This document shows, one piece after another, positions 6,986 through 14,928 of a stretch of 32,168 nucleotides of DNA. Numbering within the stretch: the stretch's first letter is position 1; each line of letters opens with the position of its first letter. The stretch is from Xenococcaceae cyanobacterium MO_167.B52 (GTDB lineage Bacteria; Cyanobacteriota; Cyanobacteriia; Cyanobacteriales; Xenococcaceae). The notes below the pieces were generated by a model. The model was not told where the DNA came from and ran no database searches. It saw only the letters and a list, made by a program, of their open reading frames with translations. Position numbers and translations under genes: made by a program. Where the stretch lies: contig JASJDB010000014.1 in NCBI GenBank assembly GCA_030065315.1, positions 1 to 32,168 on the forward strand. Reading direction: 5' to 3'.

Positions 6986-9421
6986 ATGATGAAGAGCTTG
7001 CATTCATTGACTCAGCAAATTATAATATGGCGGAAAAAGTATAGCCAAAGTTACCTAATTCTTCGGGAAAGGCTAATAACAGGACAGTTATTCTCTTCAA
7101 AAACTAAAAATACCGATTTGAATCGAAAATCTAGAAATAAGCGCATTAAATTACGTCATTCCCTTTTAATCCTAGTCATTGCTATATTTAGTCTTACTAG
7201 CGTTGTCAGCTATAGATTTTATCGTCAACCCAGATTAACAGTAGGAACAGTCTCTCCTGTAACCATCCAAGCTCCTAGTGATGGAAAATTTGAAGATAAA
7301 GTAACGACCCTAGAAAAAATCAAAGAAGTAAAAACAGGTATTATTCCTATACTTCAGCAAGATCGGGAAGTTACTATTGGGATCAAACTTGAACTGTCAA
7401 AATATCTCACAACCATTGAGGAATTGAGACAGTTAGTCGAAGAGTTTCCTTTTGTGGATACTAAAACTATCTCTTTAGAAAATCAACAGTATCTACGCTC
7501 TTCTAAAGACTCAGAATTTAAAATTTTGCTCAAGTGTGCCAAGAATAAAGAATCTACTGCCATACTGGATAACAATACCAATACCGCTGAATTTAATGTA
7601 GCTCTGCAACATACCCTGTCGCAATTAAAAGCTTATCGTCAAGAAGCATCTCCAGAGGAATTTGAAGCACTGATAGTCAAGATAACTCTAATTCGTTACC
7701 GTTATGCCCAGGCTTTAAAAAAAATTCAACAACAACCACTTTTTTTATTGGATGAGGCAGATATTACCACTATTCTAAGTTTAAGTGATCGCGATTGGCA
7801 AAAAACTAAAAATACTCTAACTATTGCTACAGATAGGATGTTGGCTCAAGGTATTTCCCCAGGAATACCATCAGATATTTTAGAAACAGCTGTGAGTATG
7901 CAGCTTAATCCTGATATTCCTGAATCTACTTCCCATTTAGCAACCAATCTTTTATTAAGTATTTTGCAACCTAATTTGCAGGAAGATCGAGTAGCTACTA
8001 AAAATATTGCTGAAAAAGCAGGACAGGCAATTGCACCTGTAATTGTTTCGATCAAACAGGGAGAAATAATTGTTCGAGAGGGAGAGGTTATTTCTCAAGC
8101 TAACTTTGTTTTGTTAGATGGCTTTGGTTTGAGTCGGCGTGAGATTAACTGGTTGGGGTTAAGACTATCTCTTTTTGTTGTTACCTCTATAGTGGGCATA
8201 TTTCTCTCAATTCAACGCAAAATTTATCCCCATTTGCGCCGTCGCGATTATATTTTGTTGTGTTTGCTGAGTGTGACTTCACCAATTCTAACGGTATTTA
8301 ACATCTCTTATACTAATCTTTGCGCTGTGGCTCTCTTAGTAAGTAGCTTTTACAGTCCTTTACTAGCGATTTTTTATGTAGTTTTACTGGCAGCCTTAGT
8401 TAGTTTTAGCGGGGTTTCCATTGGTTGGGAATATTTACTAGCAGGAAGTGCAGGAGGTATTTTGGCAGCAGCAACTGCTGGAAAATTGCGCTCTCGTGAA
8501 GCTATGTCTCGCTTGGGAGTATTAGTAGGTTTAACTCAAGGGTGTGTTTTTTTTATTACCCATCTAATTATAAGTTCTAGTGCAACTACTATCTGGTCAG
8601 CTATCTTACCAGGGGCATTTTATTTCGGCTTGTCTGGAGTTGCTTGGAGTATTGTCGCTATTGGGATATCTCCCTACCTAGAAAGATGTTTTGATCTGAT
8701 AACTCCTATTCGTCTGGCAGAATTATCTAACCCCAATTTACCCCTACTAAAAAGACTTGCCACCGAAGCTCCAGGTACATTTCAACATACAATGTTTGTC
8801 TCCTCCCTAGCAGAATCTGCTGCTCGCAAACTTAACTGCAATGTGGAATTGATCAGAGCTGGAACGCTGTATCATGATATCGGAAAAATGCACGACCCCC
8901 TAGGCTTTATTGAAAATCAGATGGGGGGACCAAACAAGCATGATGAAATCAATGATCCTTGGAAAAGTGCCGAAATTATCAAAAAGCACGTCACAGAAGG
9001 ATTAGTTATGGCGCGTAAATATGGTTTACCCAAAGCAATCAGAGATTTTATTCCAGAGCATCAGGGAACATTATTGATTGCTTATTTTTATCATCAGGCG
9101 CAACAACAAGCTAACAAGCAACCCGTATTAGAATCAGATTTTCGTTACGATGGACCCATTCCTCAATCAAGAGAAGCAGGAATTATGATGTTAGCAGATG
9201 GTTGTGAAGCTGCACTGCGCTCTTTAGACAAAGCAACCCCTGAACAAGCTTTAGCTACAGTTAAGAAAATTTTTAAGGCTCGCTGGAAAGATCAACAGCT
9301 TTGTGATAGTGGCTTGAGTTACGATGAATTACCAACAATTGCGGAAGTATTTATTCAAGTTTGGCAACAATTTAACCATAAACGCATTGCTTATCCCAAA
9401 GGTGCTTTAGACTCTAAATGA
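6986..9421 (+). CDS. PgpH-like 7TM-HD phosphohydrolase (probable c-di-AMP phosphodiesterase)
   Basis: An 811-residue protein with the full 7TMR-HD layout. It has an N-terminal cytosolic stretch, a first membrane helix (about 57-76), an extracytoplasmic region of about 300 residues (7TMR-HDED), about seven helices between 390 and 560, and a cytosolic HD domain. The HD domain shows H in GTFQHTMFV, HDIGKM (H630, D631), NKHDEIN, a second His in KKHVTEG, and PEHQGT. These are the metal ligands of the family. Characterised relatives (PgpH of Listeria) hydrolyse cyclic di-AMP, so control of potassium and osmotic balance is the likely role here. A 204-bp gap separates it from the ABC block, so it may have its own promoter. 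ATG codons at 6986 and 6989 are equally possible starts. The substrate assignment is from family knowledge. Confidence 0.9.
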   Translation: MMKSLHSLTQQIIIWRKKYSQSYLILRERLITGQLFSSKTKNTDLNRKSRNKRIKLRHSLLILVIAIFSLTSVVSYRFYRQPRLTVGTVSPVTIQAPSDGKFEDKVTTLEKIKEVKTGIIPILQQDREVTIGIKLELSKYLTTIEELRQLVEEFPFVDTKTISLENQQYLRSSKDSEFKILLKCAKNKESTAILDNNTNTAEFNVALQHTLSQLKAYRQEASPEEFEALIVKITLIRYRYAQALKKIQQQPLFLLDEADITTILSLSDRDWQKTKNTLTIATDRMLAQGISPGIPSDILETAVSMQLNPDIPESTSHLATNLLLSILQPNLQEDRVATKNIAEKAGQAIAPVIVSIKQGEIIVREGEVISQANFVLLDGFGLSRREINWLGLRLSLFVVTSIVGIFLSIQRKIYPHLRRRDYILLCLLSVTSPILTVFNISYTNLCAVALLVSSFYSPLLAIFYVVLLAALVSFSGVSIGWEYLLAGSAGGILAAATAGKLRSREAMSRLGVLVGLTQGCVFFITHLIISSSATTIWSAILPGAFYFGLSGVAWSIVAIGISPYLERCFDLITPIRLAELSNPNLPLLKRLATEAPGTFQHTMFVSSLAESAARKLNCNVELIRAGTLYHDIGKMHDPLGFIENQMGGPNKHDEINDPWKSAEIIKKHVTEGLVMARKYGLPKAIRDFIPEHQGTLLIAYFYHQAQQQANKQPVLESDFRYDGPIPQSREAGIMMLADGCEAALRSLDKATPEQALATVKKIFKARWKDQQLCDSGLSYDELPTIAEVFIQVWQQFNHKRIAYPKGALDSK

Positions 9422-9426
9422 GGAAT

Positions 9427-9461
9427 GTTCATTGTTGATTGTTCATAGTTCATAGTTCATT
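9427..9461 (+). repeat. Heptamer tandem repeat, GTTCATT type (5 units)
   Basis: Five consecutive 7-bp units: GTTCATT, GTTGATT, GTTCATA, GTTCATA and GTTCATT. It begins 6 bp after the PgpH-like gene. Such short tandemly repeated repetitive (STRR) heptamers are well known in cyanobacterial intergenic DNA. Confidence 0.85.
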
Positions 9462-9483
9462 ACTCCCCCAGTATCCTTAATAG

Positions 9484-9525
9484 ATGTTAAATAATAAATG
9501 TTAAATGTTAAATGATAAATGTTAA
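9484..9525 (+). repeat. Heptamer tandem repeat, ATGTTAA type (6 units), abutting a start codon
   Basis: Six 7-bp units: ATGTTAA, ATAATAA, ATGTTAA, ATGTTAA, ATGATAA and ATGTTAA. The next bases are ATGAATG, whose ATG at 9526 is the start of the GTPase gene. The repeats therefore occupy the whole ribosome-binding region and no Shine-Dalgarno sequence is visible. Most units carry an ATG, in shifting frames. Confidence 0.85.
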
Positions 9526-10884
9526 ATGAATGACCGACAAGAGAAACATTTTAATCGCTCTCGCGCCAGCTTACAGCAAGCTATTTCTTGGTACGCTAGT
9601 TTTCGTCGTCACTGGAATTATCCCCCTGACGAAAAGTTACAAGCAGAGGTTAAAGAAGATCTACAAGCACTAAAAGGAGCATTAGATAAACTAGACCGTA
9701 AAGCAATTCGCATTGCTACCTTTGGCTTAGTTAGTTGTGGCAAATCTTCAATTATTAATGGTCTATTAGGTCAAAAAATTTTACCAACGGGTCCTTTTCA
9801 CGGTGTTACTAAATTTCCCCAATCTGTGCGGTGGAATCCTCTCAATAGTGAGATCGAAATTGAGTTAATTGATACTCCTGGGTTAGATGAAGTAGCAGGA
9901 GAAGCCAGAGCTAAAATTGCTAGGGAATTTGCTCAAGGAGCAGATTTAATCCTATTTGTGGTAGCAGGAGACATTACCCGCACTGAGTATGATGCTCTTT
10001 GGGAGTTGCGTAGCTGTCAAAAGCCTTTAATTTTAGTATTTAATAAAATAGACCTTTATCCAGATCGAGACCGCGATAGTATCTATTATCAACTACAATT
10101 GCTTAATGCTGGTCATGATCCAAAAGATTTAGACAAGATTATTTACACTGACGATATTGTCATGGTTTCCGCTCAACCCCAACCAATTCAAGTAAGGGTG
10201 GAATCCGCTGATGGTACAGTAGCTACAGGAGTAGAAAACCCTGCCCCTCAACTGGAAGAATTAAGAACTGCTATTATCAAAATTCTCGAACGAGAAGGAA
10301 CCTCACTCCTAGCTTTGAATGCTTTAGTACAAGCTAGAGACGCGGAAAATAATATTGCCAAGAAAACTGTGCAACTCCGACAAAAACAGGCTCACGATAT
10401 TATCTGGAAATACGCCAGATATAAAGCCATTGCCATTGCTGCTAATCCCATTCCCCTCTTAGATGTGATTGGGGGTTTAGGGACAGATTTAGCTCTAATT
10501 CGCTCTTTGGCAAGATTGTATGGTTTACCCATTACCAATCACGAAGCAGGGGAACTGTGGCGTAAAATTGTTGCCAGCTCTGGGGCTTTACTGTTAGGAG
10601 AAATTGCCAGCAATCTGATTTTAGGTGTGGGTAAAAGTGGTGTAGCTTTGACCCATGCTTTTAGTAGTCCTGGCGCTTTTACTGTATATAGTACTACCGC
10701 AGGGTTACAAGGAGCGATCGCGGGTTACGGATCCTATGTAGTAGGACAAGTAGCCAAAGTCTATCTAGAACAGGGCTGTACTTGGGGTTCTCTTGGTGCT
10801 TCAACGGTGATGAGCGAGATTTTAGCTCAAGTAGAACCAAATACCATTATTTATCGTTTGCGCCAAGAATTATTTTCTCTTTAA
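9526..10884 (+). CDS. GTPase with C-terminal DUF697 domain
   Basis: A 452-residue Era/TrmE-type GTPase. G1 is GLVSCGKSS (67-75), a G2 Thr lies in GVTKFPQ, G3 is DTPG (116-119), G4 is NKID (173-176), and a G5-like SAQ follows. After about residue 290 comes a DUF697-type region with hydrophobic helices (AIAIAANPIPLLDVIGG and ALLLGEIASNLILG), which in the family associates with membranes. Cyanobacteria have several such proteins; a role in membrane or ribosome homeostasis is only a guess. An in-frame TAA immediately precedes the ATG, so no longer start exists. The start directly follows a heptamer repeat array and lacks a Shine-Dalgarno sequence. It converges on the PCP_red gene with 13 bp between stops. 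A HIP1 site lies at 10714. Confidence 0.88.
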   Translation: MNDRQEKHFNRSRASLQQAISWYASFRRHWNYPPDEKLQAEVKEDLQALKGALDKLDRKAIRIATFGLVSCGKSSIINGLLGQKILPTGPFHGVTKFPQSVRWNPLNSEIEIELIDTPGLDEVAGEARAKIAREFAQGADLILFVVAGDITRTEYDALWELRSCQKPLILVFNKIDLYPDRDRDSIYYQLQLLNAGHDPKDLDKIIYTDDIVMVSAQPQPIQVRVESADGTVATGVENPAPQLEELRTAIIKILEREGTSLLALNALVQARDAENNIAKKTVQLRQKQAHDIIWKYARYKAIAIAANPIPLLDVIGGLGTDLALIRSLARLYGLPITNHEAGELWRKIVASSGALLLGEIASNLILGVGKSGVALTHAFSSPGAFTVYSTTAGLQGAIAGYGSYVVGQVAKVYLEQGCTWGSLGASTVMSEILAQVEPNTIIYRLRQELFSL

Positions 10885-10897
10885 TCTCAAAGTTAAG

Positions 10898-11089
10898 TTA
10901 TTGACCAAATTCACTGCGAGCTTGTTCTACAATATCAGTTGTAACTTCTTCTAGTTCGGCAGCACGAGCCAACTCTTCAATACGTTGTCTAGCTTGAGGG
11001 CGGACAAAAAAGGGAATTTTTCTAAGTTTAACTTCTGCTTCTGGTGTCCAGGATAAATCTTCTCCTAAATTAAAATTGTTGGTATTCAT
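10898..11089 (-). CDS. Stand-alone PCP_red domain protein
   Basis: A 63-residue protein that is essentially only the PCP_red domain (PF08369), the small helical module at the C-terminus of the light-independent protochlorophyllide reductase subunit ChlB/BchB. The key stretch is [20 protein letters not shown], followed by [15 protein letters not shown]. No cluster ligand or catalytic region of ChlB is present, so it cannot itself reduce protochlorophyllide. Free copies of this domain are common in cyanobacteria and their role is not known to me. It could dock onto a partner or act in pigment-enzyme regulation. The start ATG and length fit the family. Confidence 0.8.
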   Translation of the reverse strand: MNTNNFNLGEDLSWTPEAEVKLRKIPFFVRPQARQRIEELARAAELEEVTTDIVEQARSEFGQ

Positions 11090-11200
11090 GTTTTATTTCT
11101 TAGAATTTGATATTTTTGATCCTAACAGATTAAGCTTCATACTAACTAAATATTAAACTGATACTAAGTATCTGGGCAAAATTAATTGGATAGTTGAGAA

Positions 11201-11235
11201 AGGTGTTAGGTATTAGGTGTTAGGTATTAGGTGTT
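11201..11235 (+). repeat. Heptamer tandem repeat alternating AGGTGTT and AGGTATT (5 units)
   Basis: Five 7-bp units in strict alternation: AGGTGTT, AGGTATT, AGGTGTT, AGGTATT and AGGTGTT. They lie in the gap 11090-11355, between the 5' end of the PCP_red gene and the methyltransferase relic. I see nothing else in that gap. Confidence 0.85.
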
Positions 11236-11355
11236 GGGGAAAAATGGAATGTATAAATAATTTTGCTTGCCTACTTATTTCTCGAAATTAGCGAAATAGA
11301 TAGCAAGTTATTTTTTATAAAAAAACTCTCAAACTCTTATCTTACCTACTAACTA

Positions 11356-11778
11356 CTATTCTGCTTTAATTGCTGCTGCTTCTGGTAACTCTCCTTTGAC
11401 AGGAAGACGACCTCTTTTAGTATAAAATTCCATCAAAGGAGTTAATAATTCGCGATAGTCTTCAAAGTTTCTAACTTCTCGATAAATACGGGGCGTACTG
11501 AGGCGAGAAACAAAACAGGAAGCACGAAATTTTTCGGCTTTTTCTAGATTCCTAAATACTAAAAATACACCCAAAGCAAGGGGAATACTATCAGGTTTTA
11601 AAACACTATCAATATAATTTTTCAACTCTTCTTGAGAGTAATATTTTTGAAAGTTATTACGGCTCGTAATAATACCATCACCATAAGCTACTAAAACCCG
11701 TTGACGATTATCTACTAAGACTTGGGCAGAAACTATTAAAATACTTTTAGTTAATTCCCAACCTTTGAGTAAATTCTG
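11356..11778 (-). pseudogene. Remnant of a DNA phosphorothioation-associated putative methyltransferase
   Basis: Read on the minus strand, 140 codons are open from CAG at 11778 to TAG at 11356, directly preceded by in-frame TGA (and TAA two codons further up). No ATG exists in the frame. The conserved text is LLKGWELTKSILIVSAQVLV, then VAYGDGIITSRNNFQKYY, FLVFRNLEKAEKFRAS and FYTKRGRLPVKGEL. I recognise this as the C-terminal half of the family annotated as DNA phosphorothioation-associated putative methyltransferase, found near dnd genes. The full protein is several times longer. Here the N-terminal part is missing, and the C-terminus ends right after GELPEAAAIKAE, where relatives continue. 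A short version starting at TTG 11625 (89 residues) could be predicted as a gene but would be only part of a fold. The family name is from memory, without a search. Confidence 0.65.
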
Positions 11779-11808
11779 TCATAATTACCAGTCTCCGTTA
11801 ACAAAACA

Positions 11809-12564
11809 ATGCCCTATCACATCGGTTTTAGCCAAAAAGACCTAGGAACGAATCCCCCAGAGATAGCATTATTATCAGGAGAACCAGAGCGATCGCGTCA
11901 TATTGCTCACACTTATTTACAAAATGTAAAATTACTTTCAGAATACCGAGGATTACATAGTTATCTTGGCTATTCACCCAATCAAAAACCTATCTTAATC
12001 GCAACTAGTGGGATGGGTGCGCCTTCTTTAAGCATTGTGGTGAATGAATTGATCCAAGTTGGGATCAAAAAAATCATTCGTATTGGTACTTGTGGCTCAA
12101 TTCAACCCCATGTTCTAGTGGGGAGTGTGGTAATTTCTCAGGCGGCTTTGTGTCGTCAAGGCACAGCTAATGATATTGCACCTCCAGAATATCCTGCTGT
12201 TGCAGATCCTTTCTTAACCGTAGCATTGGCACAGGCTGCTCAAAAACTAGATATACCCTATCATGTGGGTATCACTGCATCGGTAGATAGTTTTTATGAA
12301 GGACAAGAACGGGTGCAATCTTCAGCCAATCCTAACTTACAATCCTGGCTATTAGGGATTACTAAACAATATTTGCATCTTAATATCCTAAATTATGAAA
12401 TGGAAACAGGAACACTATTCAAAATGGCTAGTGTTTACGGTTTCACTGCTGGGTGTGTTTGTGGAGTCATTGCCCAACGTACTCAATCAGAAGATATTAT
12501 CGCCCAGGATAAAAATCTTGCTGTAGAAAGAGCAATCAAAGTAGTTCTTGAGAGTATTTCGTAA
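11809..12564 (+). CDS. udp: Uridine phosphorylase (nucleoside phosphorylase family)
   Basis: A 251-residue member of the PNP/UDP phosphorylase family, cleaving uridine with phosphate to uracil and ribose-1-phosphate in pyrimidine salvage. It follows E. coli Udp along its whole length: the opening HIGFSQKDL against HLGLTKNDL, RIGTCGSIQP (91-100) against RIGTTGAIQP, HVGITASVDSFYEGQER against the corresponding HVGVTASSDTFYPGQER, and the nucleoside-binding NYEMET (195-200). Phosphate-binding Arg residues are present (R30 in GEPERSR and R91). The length is normal. Its 5' end faces the methyltransferase relic with only 30 bp between them, so its promoter probably lies inside the relic. A HIP1 site is at 11889. 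A related substrate such as another pyrimidine nucleoside cannot be excluded. Confidence 0.88.
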   Translation: MPYHIGFSQKDLGTNPPEIALLSGEPERSRHIAHTYLQNVKLLSEYRGLHSYLGYSPNQKPILIATSGMGAPSLSIVVNELIQVGIKKIIRIGTCGSIQPHVLVGSVVISQAALCRQGTANDIAPPEYPAVADPFLTVALAQAAQKLDIPYHVGITASVDSFYEGQERVQSSANPNLQSWLLGITKQYLHLNILNYEMETGTLFKMASVYGFTAGCVCGVIAQRTQSEDIIAQDKNLAVERAIKVVLESIS

Positions 12565-12623
12565 AAGCAATTAGTCTGCAACTACTATTGTTGACTAGGT
12601 ATAGATAACCAAGATATAATTCA

Positions 12624-12746
12624 ATGGTGGTGCATTATACTAAAAATAAGCCAGAATCGCTATCTGTCTTCTTCATTCTGTTCGGCATTATTGAAAATAT
12701 TATTCTTTTAATGACAATCAATTTAGGAAGCTTTGGCAATCACTGA
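12624..12746 (+). CDS. Possible 40-residue membrane mini-protein
   Basis: An ATG at 12624 opens a 40-codon frame ending in TGA at 12744. After a polar start (MVVHYTKNKPES) it has one continuous hydrophobic segment, LSVFFILFGIIENIILLMTI, and then NLGSFGNH. No Shine-Dalgarno sequence is visible and I recognise no family. The intact membrane helix is suggestive, but a chance frame of this length in AT-rich DNA is common. It lies between the uridine phosphorylase and another small membrane protein. Confidence 0.25.
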   Translation: MVVHYTKNKPESLSVFFILFGIIENIILLMTINLGSFGNH

Positions 12747-12790
12747 TCACCTTTGCCCAATCACAGCTTAATCTCCTCCAATTTATAGTT

Positions 12791-13033
12791 ATGAGTCTAA
12801 TTTTATCCTGTATCGGATTTGCTGCTGCCTGTATATTTGCTTATATCAGCACTCAACTCAACGATGATATGGAATCTCAAGTTACTAAAATGTCAGCTAT
12901 TGTCGCTTTCATCTTGAGTTTCATATTTAGTCCTTTGCTGTTAAAGTTATTTATGGTTGGCTTATTAGTTTGGATTTGGTCCTATATAGGCGACCGCTTA
13001 AGTTTGTTGTTCTATCGAAAACTCAATAAATAG
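12791..13033 (+). CDS. Small membrane protein of unknown function
   Basis: An 80-residue, strongly hydrophobic protein with two or three membrane segments (about 2-21, 35-51 and 51-70). A short polar loop (QLNDDMESQVTK) follows the first, and a basic C-terminal tail (YRKLNK) ends it. No motif is recognisable. It stands alone with flanking gaps of about 190-230 bp. It is probably a real gene, because the charged residues sit at helix ends as expected of a membrane protein. Confidence 0.55.
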   Translation: MSLILSCIGFAAACIFAYISTQLNDDMESQVTKMSAIVAFILSFIFSPLLLKLFMVGLLVWIWSYIGDRLSLLFYRKLNK

Positions 13034-13103
13034 TTTGTACTATAGTTAGGTTTAGAAAATCTTGAAGTAGTTGGTTGCTAATAGCTGTTAGTTCCAAAAA
13101 CCC

Positions 13104-13116
13104 TTCAGTAACTGAA
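13104..13116. promoter_or_regulatory. Palindrome TTCAGT-A-ACTGAA upstream of the FAD oxidoreductase
   Basis: A perfect 6-bp inverted repeat with a single central base, about 105 bp before the TTG start at 13221. It is nested in a wider inverted pair (TTGAAGTA at 13062-13069 and TACTTCAA at 13119-13126). A further pair, ATTGTT (13167-13172) and AACAAT (13181-13186), is closer to the gene. These could be operator or RNA-hairpin elements; nothing proves it. Confidence 0.3.
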
Positions 13117-13220
13117 ATTACTTCAAACAAAAGGAAAATCAAAGACAAATCCCTACTAAATAATTTATTGTTGAAAGTGAAACAATAGTAATGTTCCATT
13201 TTGACTAACGGGAAATCCTT

Positions 13221-14390
13221 TTGAATACTAACTATGATTGGATAGTGATAGGCGGGGGAATTACAGGCTCTTCACTAGCCTATGAATTAAGCTTAAAACA
13301 ATTAAAAGTTTTACTATTAGAAAAAGACCCCATAGCTGACAATGCTACAGTCTATAGCTATGGGGGATTAGCCTATTGGTCAGGGACGACAGAATTGACC
13401 CGCCGACTCAGTCAAGAAGGAATAGAATTGCATCGTCAGTTATCCGCAGAATTAGATGGAGATACGGAATTTAGGGAATTAGATCTATTACTTACTTGTC
13501 CTCTTGATCATGAACCAAAAACCCTAGCTAAAAACTATGAAAAATTTACTATTCAACCAGATATTTTAGATGTTAAACAAGCTTGTGACCTTGAACCCCT
13601 ACTGAATCCTAACAGTATATCAGGAGCTTTAAGACTACCTCATGGTCATATCCATCCTCAGAAAACTGCCATAGCTTATCAACAGGCTTTTTTACGCCAG
13701 GGGGGAAGGATTATTTATGAAAGAGCCGACGGTTTATTGAGAAAGAGAGATAGCATTGTAGGAGTTGTTACGGACAAAAATACTTATTATTCCCCCAATA
13801 CAGTAGTATGTGCTGGTGGTTTGAGTCGTCGTCTTTTAACTAATGCTGGTATTCCCAACAATATTTTCTTTACCCATAGCCTCCTGATCAAAACTCTGCC
13901 CACAGAGATTAAACTCAGTAGTATAGTAATGCCAGCAATACAACAAAGGTTTACTTTAGAAGCTAGAGCCGAAAATTTGCTTCAAGAGTCTGGCTGGGAT
14001 GATTATCAAAATGAATTTATTGAATCAATTCTCGATGCTGGTGCAGTACAGTTTATTGATGGGAGCCTGTGTCTCGGACAAATTAGTGCTATAGCAACGA
14101 ATCCAGAACGAAAATTGGATCAAAGATTAGGGGAAAATTCAATTAGGCAGAAAATATCCACCATACTACCAATGTTGAGCAACATACCAGGAACTTGTAA
14201 AAGCTGTCTAGTAGCATTTACAAATCGAGAAATTGCTGTTGTAGGTAATGTCAAAGATCTAGCAGGAATTTATCTTTTCAATGGTTTTACCAGCACCTTA
14301 GTGTTTGCTCCACCCCTTGCTAAACACTTTGCTAACTGGGTAACAGGAGAAGATAGTAAAATCCTAGAAAAGCTCAATATTAGTGGTTGA
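13221..14390 (+). CDS. FAD-dependent oxidoreductase, DAO family
   Basis: A 389-residue flavoenzyme. The dinucleotide-binding motif is at the very N-terminus (IVIGGGITGSSLAYEL, glycines at 11-13 and 16), with the ribose-binding Glu at about 34 (LLLEKD). The rest follows the D-amino-acid oxidase/glycine oxidase-like plan: HGHIHPQKTA at the middle, TVVCAGGLSRRLL for the second FAD contact, and IYLFNGFTSTLVFAPPLAKH at the end. The start must be the TTG at 13221, because the first codons are needed for the FAD motif and no in-frame ATG precedes it; GGGAAA lies upstream. The EVE-domain gene begins 17 bp downstream, so the two may share a transcript. The substrate is unknown; an amine or imino acid is typical for the family. 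Confidence 0.85.
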   Translation: MNTNYDWIVIGGGITGSSLAYELSLKQLKVLLLEKDPIADNATVYSYGGLAYWSGTTELTRRLSQEGIELHRQLSAELDGDTEFRELDLLLTCPLDHEPKTLAKNYEKFTIQPDILDVKQACDLEPLLNPNSISGALRLPHGHIHPQKTAIAYQQAFLRQGGRIIYERADGLLRKRDSIVGVVTDKNTYYSPNTVVCAGGLSRRLLTNAGIPNNIFFTHSLLIKTLPTEIKLSSIVMPAIQQRFTLEARAENLLQESGWDDYQNEFIESILDAGAVQFIDGSLCLGQISAIATNPERKLDQRLGENSIRQKISTILPMLSNIPGTCKSCLVAFTNREIAVVGNVKDLAGIYLFNGFTSTLVFAPPLAKHFANWVTGEDSKILEKLNISG

Positions 14391-14407
14391 TTTTTAACGA
14401 TTAAATC

Positions 14408-14854
14408 ATGAATTATTGGTTAATGAAATCTGAACCGAAAGTTTATAGCATTAAAGACTTAGCAGCAGAAAAACAAACTATTTGGGATGGAGTGAGAAAT
14501 TATCAAGCCAGAAACTTCCTCCGAAAAATGCAACCACAAGATCTAGCTTTTTTCTATCATTCCAATACCAAACTACCAGGTATTGTAGGATTGATGAAAA
14601 TTATTGAAACTAATGTTATCGATCCAACCCAATTCGACCAAAATAGTAAATACTATGATCCAAAATCTACCAAAGAAGTACCCCGTTGGCAAACAGTAAT
14701 AGTAGAATTTGTTGAAGAATATAAAGAACCCATCTATTTAAGTAATCTCAAACAGCGATTTACTGGAGATGAATTATTATTAGTTCGTAAAGGTAATCGT
14801 TTATCAGTCATGCCAGTAAAATTAGATATAGCCAAACAACTGTTAACTCATTAA
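14408..14854 (+). CDS. EVE-domain protein
   Basis: A 148-residue single-domain protein of the EVE family (PF01878). It begins NYWLMKSEPKVYSIKDLA, followed by WDGVRNYQARNFLRKM, the pocket segment FFYHSNTKLPGIVGLMKI, YYDPKSTKEVPRW, and LLVRKGNRLSVMPV near the end. EVE domains share the fold of YTH and PUA-like readers and are thought to bind modified bases in DNA or RNA. The length and all blocks are normal. It follows the FAD oxidoreductase by 17 bp. EVE genes occur both as housekeeping genes and with restriction systems; no restriction gene is present here. Confidence 0.9.
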   Translation: MNYWLMKSEPKVYSIKDLAAEKQTIWDGVRNYQARNFLRKMQPQDLAFFYHSNTKLPGIVGLMKIIETNVIDPTQFDQNSKYYDPKSTKEVPRWQTVIVEFVEEYKEPIYLSNLKQRFTGDELLLVRKGNRLSVMPVKLDIAKQLLTH

Positions 14855-14868
14855 ATACTTGTAATCAA

Positions 14869-14897
14869 TTGTCAATTAGAAACCAAAGTGAGATAAT
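14869..14897 (+). promoter_or_regulatory. Sigma-70-type promoter for the CPBP protease gene
   Basis: TTGTCA at 14869-14874 and GATAAT at 14892-14897 are separated by 17 bp, each one mismatch from consensus. A purine-rich AGAGG at 14918-14922 is then correctly placed before the ATG at 14929. It begins just after the EVE stop, so the protease gene is probably transcribed on its own. Confidence 0.6.
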
Positions 14898-14928
14898 ACT
14901 ATAAGAAAATTATCATTAGAGGCTTTAC

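Noticed and set aside
9427-9525. CRISPR-like repeat array
   Set aside because: The units are 7 bp and directly tandem with no spacers, and no cas genes are in the window.
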